Notes: generated from the letters alone by a model not told the origin. Positions 45,067 through 53,379 are shown, counted from the stretch's first letter. The stretch is DNA of 64,000 nt from Acidovorax sp. KKS102 (GCF_000302535.1 NC_018708.1:3906001-3970000); one strand, 5' to 3'. Numbers and translations are program-made.

Positions 45067-45255
45067 TCACCGAGCACTTCTTGGGTTTTGATCCTTAATG
45101 ATCGGTATCAACGCATCGCGCTCGTCAATCAATTTCCACAGTCGCTCAAAGTCAGCTTCAGGGATCTGGTTCGGGTTTGCTGGCAGGCGATTTCTCAGCT
45201 CACGTACGAGTACATCAAGCCGTTCATATTCATCCCAGCATTCGGTGTAAGTCAT
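45067..45255 (-). CDS. Small phage protein of unknown function
   Basis: 62 aa from ATG at 45255, preceded by a strong AGGAGG at 7-nt spacing, which is the main support. Sequence MTYTECWDEYERLDVLVREL and WKLIDERDALIPIIKDQ is acidic and helical; no family recognised. Lies between the HNH-type gene and the cargo gene in the same direction. Confidence 0.7.
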   Translation of the reverse strand: MTYTECWDEYERLDVLVRELRNRLPANPNQIPEADFERLWKLIDERDALIPIIKDQNPRSAR

Positions 45256-45287
45256 CTTTGCCTCCTAGGCTGCGTTGAGTTTTTCGG

Positions 45288-45596
45288 TCATGGTTGGGGG
45301 CTTCTTCCGAAGCTCCGGCGACAGCGCATCACATCCACTTTTGTCTTTTCCCGATGTGCCTGGCGCGTAAGCCACTGCATGTTGGCTGGAGTGTCCAGCC
45401 CGCCAGCACATAGCGGGACGATATGGTCCACCTCATAGCCGGGGCATGGGCCGCGCGTAGCGCTGTTGATGGGGCATGCGTTCTGGCGCTTGAACTCGGC
45501 CACTGCTGCGCTGGACCGTGGGATACGGGCATTTGCCCCTGACGCAAATGCCACAGCGAGCAGGCACGCAATGAGCAAGATCCGCACGTTACGCAT
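45288..45596 (-). CDS. HNH nuclease-like protein with signal peptide
   Basis: 102 aa. Residues 1-23 form a cleavable signal (LLIACLLAVAFASGANA). The mature part has the HNH layout: YEVDHIVPLCAGG (D57-H58), N72 and H81, with two Cys pairs (C41/C51 and C63/C92) that could bind zinc or form disulphides. Export of an HNH nuclease by a phage is unusual. Possible roles are degradation of incoming DNA in the periplasm or host DNA after lysis. Confidence 0.75.
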   Translation of the reverse strand: MRNVRILLIACLLAVAFASGANARIPRSSAAVAEFKRQNACPINSATRGPCPGYEVDHIVPLCAGGLDTPANMQWLTRQAHREKTKVDVMRCRRSFGRSPQP

Positions 45597-45600
45597 CCGC

Positions 45601-45957
45601 CTAAGCGGCGCTTTCCAGCGTGCTACCGCAGTGCTTGCATTTCACCGCCTCTTTGCGAATGGATTCTGCGCAGAACGGGCACTTCTTGAAATCGCCATGC
45701 TCTCCCGTAGTGACAGCCAGCTGCTCACTGCTCTGGGTGGACGTGGCCCAGATCAATGCAGCGATGGGAGCGATGAATGCAGCAAAAGCAGCTCCGACGG
45801 CGCCTCCGCCCGCATTGTTTGTGACGACTACCAGGATGAAGCCAGCGACTACACAGAGCACGAAAACAAGAATGCCGGAACGGCCTCGCTTACTCGCAAC
45901 AATTGACGCAATCAGGGTGGCGGCCCCAAAGAGCAAAAACCCAAAAATCGGCTGCAT
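45601..45957 (-). CDS. Membrane protein with C-terminal zinc ribbon
   Basis: 118 aa. Three hydrophobic helices (about 4-21, 29-46, 52-71), a short linker, then CPFCAESIRKEAVKCKHCG with C93, C96, C107 and C110 forming a zinc ribbon on the cytoplasmic side. No known family role. It lies four nt upstream of the HNH gene in the same direction, so the two may form a unit, for example in superinfection exclusion; this is speculation. Confidence 0.72.
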   Translation of the reverse strand: MQPIFGFLLFGAATLIASIVASKRGRSGILVFVLCVVAGFILVVVTNNAGGGAVGAAFAAFIAPIAALIWATSTQSSEQLAVTTGEHGDFKKCPFCAESIRKEAVKCKHCGSTLESAA

Positions 45958-46028
45958 TGATTACTCCCCTCTAAAAAATCGGATGATGGATCGGATACAC
46001 CGAAAACGGCGCAAGGGCTCGCAAACAC

Positions 46029-46406
46029 TCATGCCCTCTCCCTTCTGCGGCTGTTGATAGTTTCGACATACCTACGAACCCGGTACACCTGATCTGGCTT
46101 CAACTCAATGACCATCGGGGTGTCGAACTCCCGCCGCATGAAATCGAGCACCTTGATGCGCGCGGCTTTGTTGAGTGGCTTCATCAAGGTCAACAATTCA
46201 CGCTGCGCCGCTGTAGCTGACTGCGCCCTCTCCGCGCCCACTTTGCCCCCCGGCTGCGCTTCTGGAGGCGAGGGGTAGAAGTGCTGGTGAACCACCTGCA
46301 TTCCTCCCTCCACCTTGCCCACCTGAATCGCGCCATCTCCCTGTACTTTTTGTTTCGGCAGCAACTTGGCAATCCACGCCAGAAGCTGCCTCGGTAGCTC
46401 ACCCAA
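46029..46406 (-). CDS. Unknown protein sharing a G-D-x-A-I-Q motif with the repressor
   Basis: 125 aa from TTG at 46406, with GAGGTGAAC just upstream and no useful ATG. It contains VQGDGAIQVGKVEGGMQVVH; the repressor 8 nt upstream ends with VVGDNAIQIGSVTGKARIKN. The C-terminal half (LKPDQVYRVRRYVETINSRR) is basic and could bind DNA. The shared motif suggests the two proteins interact or arose from a common module. No family recognised. Confidence 0.6.
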   Translation of the reverse strand: MGELPRQLLAWIAKLLPKQKVQGDGAIQVGKVEGGMQVVHQHFYPSPPEAQPGGKVGAERAQSATAAQRELLTLMKPLNKAARIKVLDFMRREFDTPMVIELKPDQVYRVRRYVETINSRRRERA

Positions 46407-46414
46407 AGTTCACC

Positions 46415-46837
46415 TCATCTGTTTTTGATACGCGCTTTGCCGGTCACGCTGCCAATCTGAATTGCGTTATCGCCGACCACGTTCTGACCACTGCCACGCG
46501 CCTGGCCTGCAGCCGGGATGCTGGCTCCGAGCAAAGCGCCGAGCGCTGCACGCCGCACCTCCTTTGATGCATCCCTGAAGTAGCTCAGCAGCGTTTCCTC
46601 TTCCGCAGATAGCACCTGTCCAGGTCTAGCGCCCTCAGCGTGCTGGCCGGTAAGGATGTAGACGACGTCCATCCCGAGACCCACCAGTGCTGCCAAGTAG
46701 TCAGCGTCGGGAATCCGCTCACCCGACTCGTAGTTGCGCTGGGACCGAGCGGAGATACCGACGTGATCAGCCAGTGCCTGCTGGCTTAGCCCTAGCGCCT
46801 TTCGCCCCTCTGTCAATCGATCAGAAATGGAAGGCAC
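46415..46837 (-). CDS. Phage repressor, XRE-type HTH (c-like)
   Basis: 140 aa from GTG at 46837 (preceded by AGGAA at 7-nt spacing); frames upstream run into the operator region. HTH: SDRLTEGRKALGLSQQALAD, HVGISARSQRNYESGERIPD. The C-terminus ends with the GDNAIQIGSVTG motif. No S24 peptidase domain, so induction is not of the LexA autocleavage type. It diverges from the Ner-like gene, the standard position of the lysogeny repressor in Mu-like phages. Confidence 0.82.
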   Translation of the reverse strand: MPSISDRLTEGRKALGLSQQALADHVGISARSQRNYESGERIPDADYLAALVGLGMDVVYILTGQHAEGARPGQVLSAEEETLLSYFRDASKEVRRAALGALLGASIPAAGQARGSGQNVVGDNAIQIGSVTGKARIKNR

Positions 46838-46954
46838 AAATATTCCTAAATATCTATTGCAAAGCGGAACAAACGTGCCGCATAATTCACACAACAACAA
46901 ACAAACCAATGCAGCAGCGCCAACTGATGCACAACAAATAGGACGCCAACCACC
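46838..46954. promoter_or_regulatory. repressor / early operon control region
   Basis: 117-bp AT-rich divergent region between the repressor and Ner-like genes. Contains the perfect dyad ATATT-CCTA-AATAT (46840-46853) overlapping the repressor start, and a further AT-rich stretch with CATAATTC (46882-46889) as a possible rightward -10. Operators and both promoters must lie here. Confidence 0.6.
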
Positions 46955-47194
46955 ATGGTCAAAACCCGCGCTGAAGTCCGCGAGGAGTTCGCCCGCAAAG
47001 GCTGGTCCATCTCGGGCTGGGCCAAACAAAACGGCTACAGCCCCAACATGGCCATTGCCATCTTGGCCGACAACGAGGTCAACCCGCGCCTCAAATGCCT
47101 GCGCGGTGATGCCCACAACATTGCGGTGCAGCTCGGCCTCAAAGAGGGCGAGATCTCCCGCGCCGTTGGTACCCGTCAGCTTGCGGCCGCGTGA
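46955..47194 (+). CDS. Ner-like / early DNA-binding protein
   Basis: 79 aa, first rightward gene. REEFARKGWSISGWAKQNGY and NPRLKCLRGDAHNIAVQLGL are typical of a small HTH protein found after the repressor in transposable phages. Expected to control the early and repressor promoters, like Ner of Mu. Confidence 0.78.
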   Translation: MVKTRAEVREEFARKGWSISGWAKQNGYSPNMAIAILADNEVNPRLKCLRGDAHNIAVQLGLKEGEISRAVGTRQLAAA

Positions 47195-47257
47195 GGTCCA
47201 ACGTGGTGCGTTCTACACCCAATGTAACAAATCGCCGAGACCTTTTTGGCTTCGACA

Positions 47258-47491
47258 TCACGCGCCCGGTGATTGGCGCCGGTTACGTGCGCCGTCCAGC
47301 GCAAGCGCAAGTTCCTGCAGCGTGCGGCCTGCCACCTCAAAGCCCGGCAGCGGCAAAGCTGATCGCCACGCCTGAGACAACTGGGGGCCATCAATGAGGC
47401 CCTTGATCTCCAGCGCAGCAGCGATGTGCAGCACGGCCCGGCTCACGCCTTCCAACCGGCCTGCCAGCTCCTCGAAATCTACTGTGTCCAT
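47258..47491 (-). CDS. Small leftward gene inside the early operon
   Basis: 77 aa from ATG at 47491, preceded by GGAGG; an ATG 12 nt earlier is in frame. Sequence DTVDFEELAGRLEGVSRAVL, HIAAALEIKGLIDGPQLSQA looks like a real helical protein. No plus-strand frame of similar quality covers 47195-47605. Transcribed against the early operon, it could be a lysogeny-time gene. Unknown function. Confidence 0.5.
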   Translation of the reverse strand: MDTVDFEELAGRLEGVSRAVLHIAAALEIKGLIDGPQLSQAWRSALPLPGFEVAGRTLQELALALDGARNRRQSPGA

Positions 47492-47605
47492 TCCGTCCTC
47501 CATTCGGTTGATGGATGAACTTTCTCACTGCCAAGAAGTGCGCACCAGCACCTCACCGAGCATTTGTTTGGACGGCCTGGGCACCACGAGCAGGGGGCAC
47601 TTCCA

Positions 47606-48079
47606 ATGACCCGCCGCAATTGGAAACGGTGGCAACCAGCCACGCTGCGCGACGCCCTCAAGGGCTGCAAGGACTTTGCGTTGGAGCGTCACAACCTGAG
47701 TGTGGAGCGCATCGCCGAGCGAATGGGTCTGGAAGACCACTGGGTGCTCTACAAGTGGATTGCCAATGGGCGTATGCCCCTGGTGCTGGTGCCCGCCTAC
47801 GAGCATGCCTGCGGCATCAAGTTGGTGGCCCGCTGGATGGCCGCCACAGACGACAAGCTGCTCGTGGACATACCCAGCGGGCGCAAGGCACAGCCTGCCG
47901 AACTGGTGGAGCTGAACACCGGCTTTGCCCAAGCGCTGCAGTTGCTCACCGACTTCTACCAGGCAGACGGCAAAGCCGACCCTGCCGCCACCCTGGATGC
48001 CCTACGCAACCACCTGCAGCAAGTCGCCGCACATCACCACAACGTGGCGCAGTACGCCACCCCTGAACTGGAGTTTTGA
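47606..48079 (+). CDS. Early HTH regulatory protein
   Basis: 157 aa from ATG at 47606, with AGGGGG upstream. The N-terminal half (LRDALKGCKDFALERHNLSV, ERIAERMGLEDHWVLYKWIA) is HTH-like. The C-terminal half is helical. Similar proteins occur between ner and A in transposable phages, and a role in early regulation is inferred from place. Confidence 0.62.
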   Translation: MTRRNWKRWQPATLRDALKGCKDFALERHNLSVERIAERMGLEDHWVLYKWIANGRMPLVLVPAYEHACGIKLVARWMAATDDKLLVDIPSGRKAQPAELVELNTGFAQALQLLTDFYQADGKADPAATLDALRNHLQQVAAHHHNVAQYATPELEF

Positions 48080-48081
48080 AA

Positions 48082-48417
48082 ATGTCTGAAAAGACCTACG
48101 CCCTAGCGGGCCCCATACGTAAGACCTGCGACCTTTTCCGCCTGCTGGCCGGGCACGAGGTGCTGGGCCTCGCCCCCGGTGAGATCGCAAAGGGCCTCAG
48201 CGTGCCGCCCAGCTGGGTCAGCCAGAACCTACCCGCCCTGGCGACCACTGGCTACGTCGAGCAGGTGGCGGGTACCAACCGCTGGCGCCTAGGGGTGTCT
48301 TTCGTGCGCATCGCCGTCACGGTGGGCACCAACCTGAACCGAGCCAAACAGCAACTCGACGACCTCAGTGCTCGCTATTCGGTACCGACCGACCAGGTCG
48401 AGCGCTACAGCCGCTAA
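48082..48417 (+). CDS. Winged-helix (IclR-like) early phage protein
   Basis: 111 aa from ATG at 48082. KTCDLFRLLAGHEVLGLAPG, EIAKGLSVPPSWVSQNLPAL, ATTGYVEQVAGTNRWRLG is an IclR-type winged helix with no effector domain. Two nt separate it from the preceding stop. Likely transcription or replication control. Confidence 0.7.
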   Translation: MSEKTYALAGPIRKTCDLFRLLAGHEVLGLAPGEIAKGLSVPPSWVSQNLPALATTGYVEQVAGTNRWRLGVSFVRIAVTVGTNLNRAKQQLDDLSARYSVPTDQVERYSR

Positions 48418-48468
48418 AGCCCTTAACCACTTTCACCCAAACCAACCACTCAAGCGCAAGAGACATTC

Positions 48469-49350
48469 ATGGCACGCAACACAACACCCGCTCCCGCAAG
48501 CAAAGAAGTCATCGCCGACACCGTCGCCATTGGCCAGACCATGGACGCTGCCAATCAGTTGGCTTTGATGAGCATTGAAGCCAACGCTGGCGCGGTGGCC
48601 ATAGCACAGCAAATTGGATACCAGGGAGCCGTCACAGTGGGCGCCCTCGAAGACGAGATTCGCTTCTACCAGCGCCGTACCGTCGAGGCCATTCTGGAAA
48701 CCGGCAAGCGCTTGTTGGTCCTCCGCGAACTGACTCAGCGCGGGGAGTTTGACGATCGTTTGGAGCTGCTGGGGTTTTCGCGCCGTACGGCCTACCGCTT
48801 CATGCAAGCGGCAACAAAAACGGCAAAAAGTGCCAATTTGGCACTTTTGAGTACCCAAGTCAAAAGCGCCAGCGCGTTCCTGGAGCTGGTCACCCACGAC
48901 GACGATGTGCTGGAAAACCTGGCCGAGATGGACGACGTCGAAAAGATGAGCGCCAGCGAATTGCGTACAGCCTTGCGCGAGGCGCGCGAGGAGAAGGGCG
49001 CCGTCGAAAAGGTACTGGCAGACAAGAACACCGCCATGGACAAGCTGCGCGCCCAGGTCAAGCGCATCGAAAAGCTCCCGCCCGATGAGCAGCGCCAGCA
49101 CCTGATGAAAGAGGCCACAGCCATTGCAGATGACGCCCTTGGTGCCATTCGCGGCGGTGTACGCGCCGCCCTGGCAGCGCTCAGCGTGGAGAACGGCCAG
49201 GAAGTTAGGGACCTGGATGTGTTCATGGCCGGGCTGGTCGGTCAGCTGCAGGCCGAGATCAGCATCCTGCGCGAGGAGTTCAACCTGCCTGATGTGTCCA
49301 ACGCAGCAGACGTAGCCCTGGCAGGCGAAGTCGCTCAGTGGGCCAAGTAA
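48469..49350 (+). CDS. DUF3102-like early protein
   Basis: 293 aa. The middle (AILETGKRLLVLRELTQRGE, FDDRLELLGFSRRTAYRFMQ) resembles DUF3102, a ParB/HTH-like family common in phages and integrative elements. The rest is coiled coil (EEKGAVEKVLADKNTAMDKL). Located directly before the transposase, so an accessory replication or transposition role is plausible. Confidence 0.65.
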   Translation: MARNTTPAPASKEVIADTVAIGQTMDAANQLALMSIEANAGAVAIAQQIGYQGAVTVGALEDEIRFYQRRTVEAILETGKRLLVLRELTQRGEFDDRLELLGFSRRTAYRFMQAATKTAKSANLALLSTQVKSASAFLELVTHDDDVLENLAEMDDVEKMSASELRTALREAREEKGAVEKVLADKNTAMDKLRAQVKRIEKLPPDEQRQHLMKEATAIADDALGAIRGGVRAALAALSVENGQEVRDLDVFMAGLVGQLQAEISILREEFNLPDVSNAADVALAGEVAQWAK

Positions 49351-49371
49351 GCGCGCGGAGACCACAAACCC

Positions 49372-51144
49372 ATGTCGCTCAACCCCGTGATCGTCGGCCG
49401 TCTGGCGCAAGTGCTCCAGGCCGCACAGGCGGCTCCACACGGCGGCAAGCAGGCCATCTATGCGGCAGCCTGCGCCGAGCTGGGAATGAGCACCGCCACC
49501 TTGCACCGCCATCTTGGAAAGATCACCGTGAAGCCAGAACGCAAAAAGCGCAGCGATGCAGGCGATGTGTCGCTGACCCGCGATGAAGCTGTGGCCATCA
49601 GTGCTGCGCTCATGACCAGCCACCGCAAGTCCAACAAGCGCCTGATGTCCATCGGCCAGGCCGTGGAAGTGATGCGCGCCAACGGCGAGGTGCGTGCTGA
49701 GCGCGCCGACCCCGCCACCGGCGAGCTGGTCCCTCTCAGCGACAGCGCTATTGCCCGTGCGCTGCGCCACTACAACCTGCACCCCGACCAGCTCAACCGG
49801 CCCACACCTGCCGTCGAGCTCAAGAGCCTGCACCCCAACCACGTCTGGCAGGTCGATGCCAGCCTGTGCGTCCTGTACTACCTGAACGCCCGCACTGAGG
49901 CCGAGAGCGGCCTGCAGGTGATGGAGAGGGACAAGTTCTACAAAAACAAACCTGCCAACCTCAAACGCATTGAGGCTGACCGGGTGTGGTCCTACGAAAT
50001 CACCGACCACGCCAGCTCTGCCATCTACCTCCAGTACGTGATGGGCGCCGAGAGCGGCACCAACCTGGCTGACTGCTTCATCAGCGCCATCCAAAAGCGC
50101 GAGGATGATCCGTTCCACGGCGTGCCCTTTCTGCTGATGATGGACATGGGCAGCGCCAACACCAGCGGCCTGTTCACTAACCTGGCGCGGCGCCTGCAGG
50201 TCAAGACTATTGCCCACGCCCCAGGTAACGCCCGCGCCACCGGCCAAGTCGAAAAGACCCGCGACCTGATCGAACGCAGCTTTGAAAGCGGGCTGCGTCT
50301 GCGCCCAGTGCGCGACCTGGCTGAACTCAACGCACAAGCCCAGCGCTGGGCACGGTGGTTCAACGCCACCAAGATGCACAGCCGCCACGGCAAAACCCGC
50401 TACGACGCATGGATGGCCATCACGGCCGAGCAGCTGCGTGTGGCGCCACCTGTCGAAATCTGCCAGGCCCTGCTTACCGAGACGCCCGAGACCCGCAAGG
50501 TGACCGACTTCCTGACTGTCTCCTACAAGGGCCGTGAATTTGATGTGCGTGGTGTTCCGAACGTGATGGTGGGCGAAAAGCTGCACATCACGCTCAACCC
50601 TTGGGTGCTGGAAGCCGCGATGGTGGTGGATACCGATGCCGAGGGCAATGAGGTGCTGCACAGCATCCCGCTGGTGGTGCGCGACGACGCCGGGTTCCGC
50701 TCGGACGCCAATGTCATCGGTGAAGACTGGAAGCGGCCCGCAGACACCCAGCTCGAAGCCAACCGCAAAGAGGTAGATCGCTTCGCCTACGACGCCAAAT
50801 CGGACGCCGAGGTCGAAGCCAAGCGCAAGGCCAAAGCCGTGCCCTTCGGTGGCCGCATCGACCCCGGCAAAGTCATCGACCAGGCGCCCGAGCGTACCTT
50901 CCTGCCCCGCCGTGGCACAGATCTGCAGACCACTGTCTCCACACAGAAAGCTCCAGCCCGCGTACTCAGCCCCTTTGAGGCCGCAGCCGAGCTGGGGCGG
51001 ATGGGCGTGACGATGAACCGCGAGACCAGCGCCCAGGTGCGCGCCTGGTATCCAGACGGCATCCCCGAAGACGAGCTGCAGGACCTGCAAGCCCGTCTCA
51101 CTGTGCGCAGTGGCCTGCGTGTGGTGGCTGGAGGTGCGTCATGA
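49372..51144 (+). CDS. A: Mu A-type DDE transposase
   Basis: 590 aa. N-terminal HTH regions bind phage ends, and the catalytic core has D162 (HVWQVDASLCV), D258 (LLMMDMGSANTSG) and E294 (ATGQVEKTRDLIE), with 35 residues between the last two, the D,D35E spacing. The following beta-barrel and C-terminal domain end at about 590. Catalyses integration and replicative transposition together with MuB. Overlaps the B start by four nt. Confidence 0.96.
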   Translation: MSLNPVIVGRLAQVLQAAQAAPHGGKQAIYAAACAELGMSTATLHRHLGKITVKPERKKRSDAGDVSLTRDEAVAISAALMTSHRKSNKRLMSIGQAVEVMRANGEVRAERADPATGELVPLSDSAIARALRHYNLHPDQLNRPTPAVELKSLHPNHVWQVDASLCVLYYLNARTEAESGLQVMERDKFYKNKPANLKRIEADRVWSYEITDHASSAIYLQYVMGAESGTNLADCFISAIQKREDDPFHGVPFLLMMDMGSANTSGLFTNLARRLQVKTIAHAPGNARATGQVEKTRDLIERSFESGLRLRPVRDLAELNAQAQRWARWFNATKMHSRHGKTRYDAWMAITAEQLRVAPPVEICQALLTETPETRKVTDFLTVSYKGREFDVRGVPNVMVGEKLHITLNPWVLEAAMVVDTDAEGNEVLHSIPLVVRDDAGFRSDANVIGEDWKRPADTQLEANRKEVDRFAYDAKSDAEVEAKRKAKAVPFGGRIDPGKVIDQAPERTFLPRRGTDLQTTVSTQKAPARVLSPFEAAAELGRMGVTMNRETSAQVRAWYPDGIPEDELQDLQARLTVRSGLRVVAGGAS

Positions 51145-52334
51145 GCTTGGCCCCTGTGTTCGACGCCCTGGGCATCAGCCAGGCACAGGTGCGGCGCGAC
51201 AGCGGCATGAGCCGCTCAGCGTTGAGCCGCCTGGTTGTTCACGGTGTGTGGCCCGCCCGTGGCGAAACCCAGGCCCGCAAATCCCTGGAGCAGTGCCTGC
51301 GCAAGCACGGCGCTACCCCTGCCCAACTGCTGGCGCTTTTCACGCCCGCAAATAAGTTGGCCCCGGCGAGTTCGTACCTCGACGGGGCCGCCCCTGAAGT
51401 CCCGAAACCAACCGAAACCCCCGAGGAGGAAACCATGCTACTGCAAAACACCGCGCTGAGCCCTGAAGCCCGCAAACACTTCAACCTGCCCCGCAACCCA
51501 TTTCAAGACGATGTGCAGAGCCCTGACGACGTGCACCAGACATCCAGCGTGCGCTACGTGCGCGCCACGCTCACCGATTGCGCCCAGCACCACGGCTTTG
51601 TGGCCGTGGTCGGCGAGAGCGGCGCAGGCAAGACCACGCTGGCCGAAGACCTGGAAGAGCGTATCAAGGCCGACAAGCGCGACATCGTGATCATTCGCCC
51701 CTACGTGCTGGCCATGGAGGCCAGCGACCAGAAGGGCAAGACGCTCAAGTCCAGCCACATCGCCGAGGCCATCGCTGCTGCCCTCGACCCTCAGCTCAAG
51801 GTCAAGAGCAGCCCCGAGGCACGCTTCCGCCAGGTGCACGACCTTCTCAAGGCCAGCCGCCGCGCAGGCCGTCGCCACCTGCTGGTGATTGAGGAGGCGC
51901 ACTGCCTGCCCAGCGCCACGCTCAAGCACCTCAAGCGCTTCATTGAGCTCAAGGACGGCATGCAGCGTCTGATCGGCGTGGCTCTGATCGGCCAGCCCGA
52001 GCTGCGCGACCGGCTGGGCAGCCAGAACGCGGACGTGCGGGAAGTCGCCCAGCGCTGCGAGGTGGTGGAGCTGGAGCCGCTGGACGGGGAGCTGGAGAGC
52101 TACCTGCGCCACAAGTTCGCCCGGTTTGACCTCAAGTATGAGGACGTTTTCGCCCCTGACGCAGCCGACGCCATCCGCGCCCGACTGGTGCACATCCCAC
52201 GCGGCGGCAAGCCCACGGACGCCCGCAGCGAGTGCTATCCCCTTGTGGTCAACAACCTGGTCTGCCGCGCAATGAATGCCGCCACCCGCGCAGGCTGGCC
52301 CCAGGTGGACGCCCAGGTCATTGGGAGCTGCTGA
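51141..52334 (+). CDS. B: Mu B-type target-selection ATPase
   Basis: 397 aa. N-terminal HTH (ALGISQAQVRRDSGMSRSAL), then an ExeA/MuB-type AAA ATPase with Walker A GESGAGKT (158-165) and Walker B LLVIEEAH (about 247-254). Binds target DNA and activates the transposase. A strong internal ribosome site (GAGGAGGAAACC) precedes in-frame Met99 at 51435, so an ATPase-only short form could also be made. Confidence 0.93.
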   Translation: MSLAPVFDALGISQAQVRRDSGMSRSALSRLVVHGVWPARGETQARKSLEQCLRKHGATPAQLLALFTPANKLAPASSYLDGAAPEVPKPTETPEEETMLLQNTALSPEARKHFNLPRNPFQDDVQSPDDVHQTSSVRYVRATLTDCAQHHGFVAVVGESGAGKTTLAEDLEERIKADKRDIVIIRPYVLAMEASDQKGKTLKSSHIAEAIAAALDPQLKVKSSPEARFRQVHDLLKASRRAGRRHLLVIEEAHCLPSATLKHLKRFIELKDGMQRLIGVALIGQPELRDRLGSQNADVREVAQRCEVVELEPLDGELESYLRHKFARFDLKYEDVFAPDAADAIRARLVHIPRGGKPTDARSECYPLVVNNLVCRAMNAATRAGWPQVDAQVIGSC

Positions 52335-52337
52335 GCC

Positions 52338-52520
52338 ATGCACAGCTACCACATCACCATCACCATGACCGACGCTAGCCAGGGCGTGCACGTGGGTTTC
52401 TATCAGCACGGCGCAGCTGCTGCTTTGCGCGCTGCTGGCCTGTTTCCTGATGCCGCCAAGATCGACGTGCGTCGCCTCTCCACTGTGCTGCTGCGCTGCT
52501 CGCGCAAGGGGGCCGCATGA
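52338..52520 (+). CDS. Small early phage protein
   Basis: 60 aa (MHSYHITITMTDASQGVHVG), three nt after the B stop and overlapping the next gene (ATGA at 52517-52520). No family recognised; supported by tight coupling and coding-like composition. Confidence 0.6.
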   Translation: MHSYHITITMTDASQGVHVGFYQHGAAAALRAAGLFPDAAKIDVRRLSTVLLRCSRKGAA

Positions 52521-52780
52521 GCCGCACCAGCCGCTCCTGCCACGAGCTGGGTGTATGCCACGGCCGCACAGACCAGGGCTGCACTTGCCACCATGACACG
52601 GAGACGCTTCCGCCTGGCGGCTACTACTTCGCGCCTGGCGCCATCGATGGCGGTCCGCACCGCCGCAAGCGCCTGGCTGGCTGGCAGCGTCTGGTGCTGG
52701 ACATTGCCGCGTGCCTGGCTGTAGCGGGGCTGATCGGCTTCGCCGCTGGGGTACTGCAAGCGAAAGGCTGGCCGCTGTGA
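52517..52780 (+). CDS. Small early protein with C-terminal membrane helix
   Basis: 87 aa. The N-terminal third is Cys/His-rich (SCHELGVCHGRTDQGCTCHH), suggesting a metal site; one transmembrane helix (about 60-80, LVLDIAACLAVAGLIGFAAG) ends the protein. Coupled to genes on both sides. Unknown function. Confidence 0.62.
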   Translation: MSRTSRSCHELGVCHGRTDQGCTCHHDTETLPPGGYYFAPGAIDGGPHRRKRLAGWQRLVLDIAACLAVAGLIGFAAGVLQAKGWPL

Positions 52781-53379
52781 GCGCTGATCTGTCCTGCCCC
52801 GTCTGCGGTACCGAGCTTGACCTTGCGGTGCTGTTTGCTCACGAAGGCGACCAGCGCGCCCTGGCCCGCCTGGCGGCTGTCAGCATCCCGCTGGGTGGCC
52901 GTGTGCTGCAGTACCTGGCCTTGTTCACACCGCCCAAGCAGCGGCTGACGGCGGCCAAAAAAATCAAGCTGATCCTGCAACTGTTGCCCGATCTGGAGCG
53001 CGAGGCCATCAGCTGGAAGGGCCGCGATTGGCCTGCACCGCGCACGGCCTGGGCCATGGCCATCGATCAGATGCTTTCCGCCCGCGACGCCCAGCGCCTG
53101 GAGCTGCCCATGAAGGGCCACGGCTACTTGTTCGCCATTCTGGCAGGCATGGCCGACAGGCATGAAGGCCAGGCCGAGCAGCAGCGCGAGCAAGACCTGC
53201 GCACCGGCCCCCGCGCCGCCACCGTCAACGGCCCCAAGAGCGTGGCCGACCTGGTGCAGCAGCCTGCGCCCACCGCCGCACCACGCCCAGTACCGGCCGC
53301 ACCGGCACCTGCTGGGGTGTCCCCCATGGTTCGCGCTATGCGCGCCGAAATCGAACGCAAGAAAGGCACCGCCCAATGA
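52777..53379 (+). CDS. Early protein of unknown function (GTG start)
   Basis: 200 aa from GTG at 52777, whose TGA overlap with the previous gene fixes the start. Begins SADLSCPVCGTELDLAVLFA with a CPVC pair, followed by a helical body and a Pro/Ala-rich linker (about 150-180). The pattern resembles phage proteins that modify or accompany replication factors, but no family is assigned. Confidence 0.65.
   Translation: MSADLSCPVCGTELDLAVLFAHEGDQRALARLAAVSIPLGGRVLQYLALFTPPKQRLTAAKKIKLILQLLPDLEREAISWKGRDWPAPRTAWAMAIDQMLSARDAQRLELPMKGHGYLFAILAGMADRHEGQAEQQREQDLRTGPRAATVNGPKSVADLVQQPAPTAAPRPVPAAPAPAGVSPMVRAMRAEIERKKGTAQ

Noticed and set aside
45288..46837. A classical toxin-antitoxin or known defence system in the cargo segment
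   Set aside because: No recognisable toxin, antitoxin, TIR, NTPase, RM or abortive-infection motif; only an HNH fold, a zinc ribbon and unknown proteins are visible.
48433..51090. 885-codon minus-strand open frame opposite the DUF3102-like and transposase genes
   Set aside because: Antisense shadow; the plus strand has the full DDE catalytic triad and tight gene coupling, and the antisense product has no recognisable domain.
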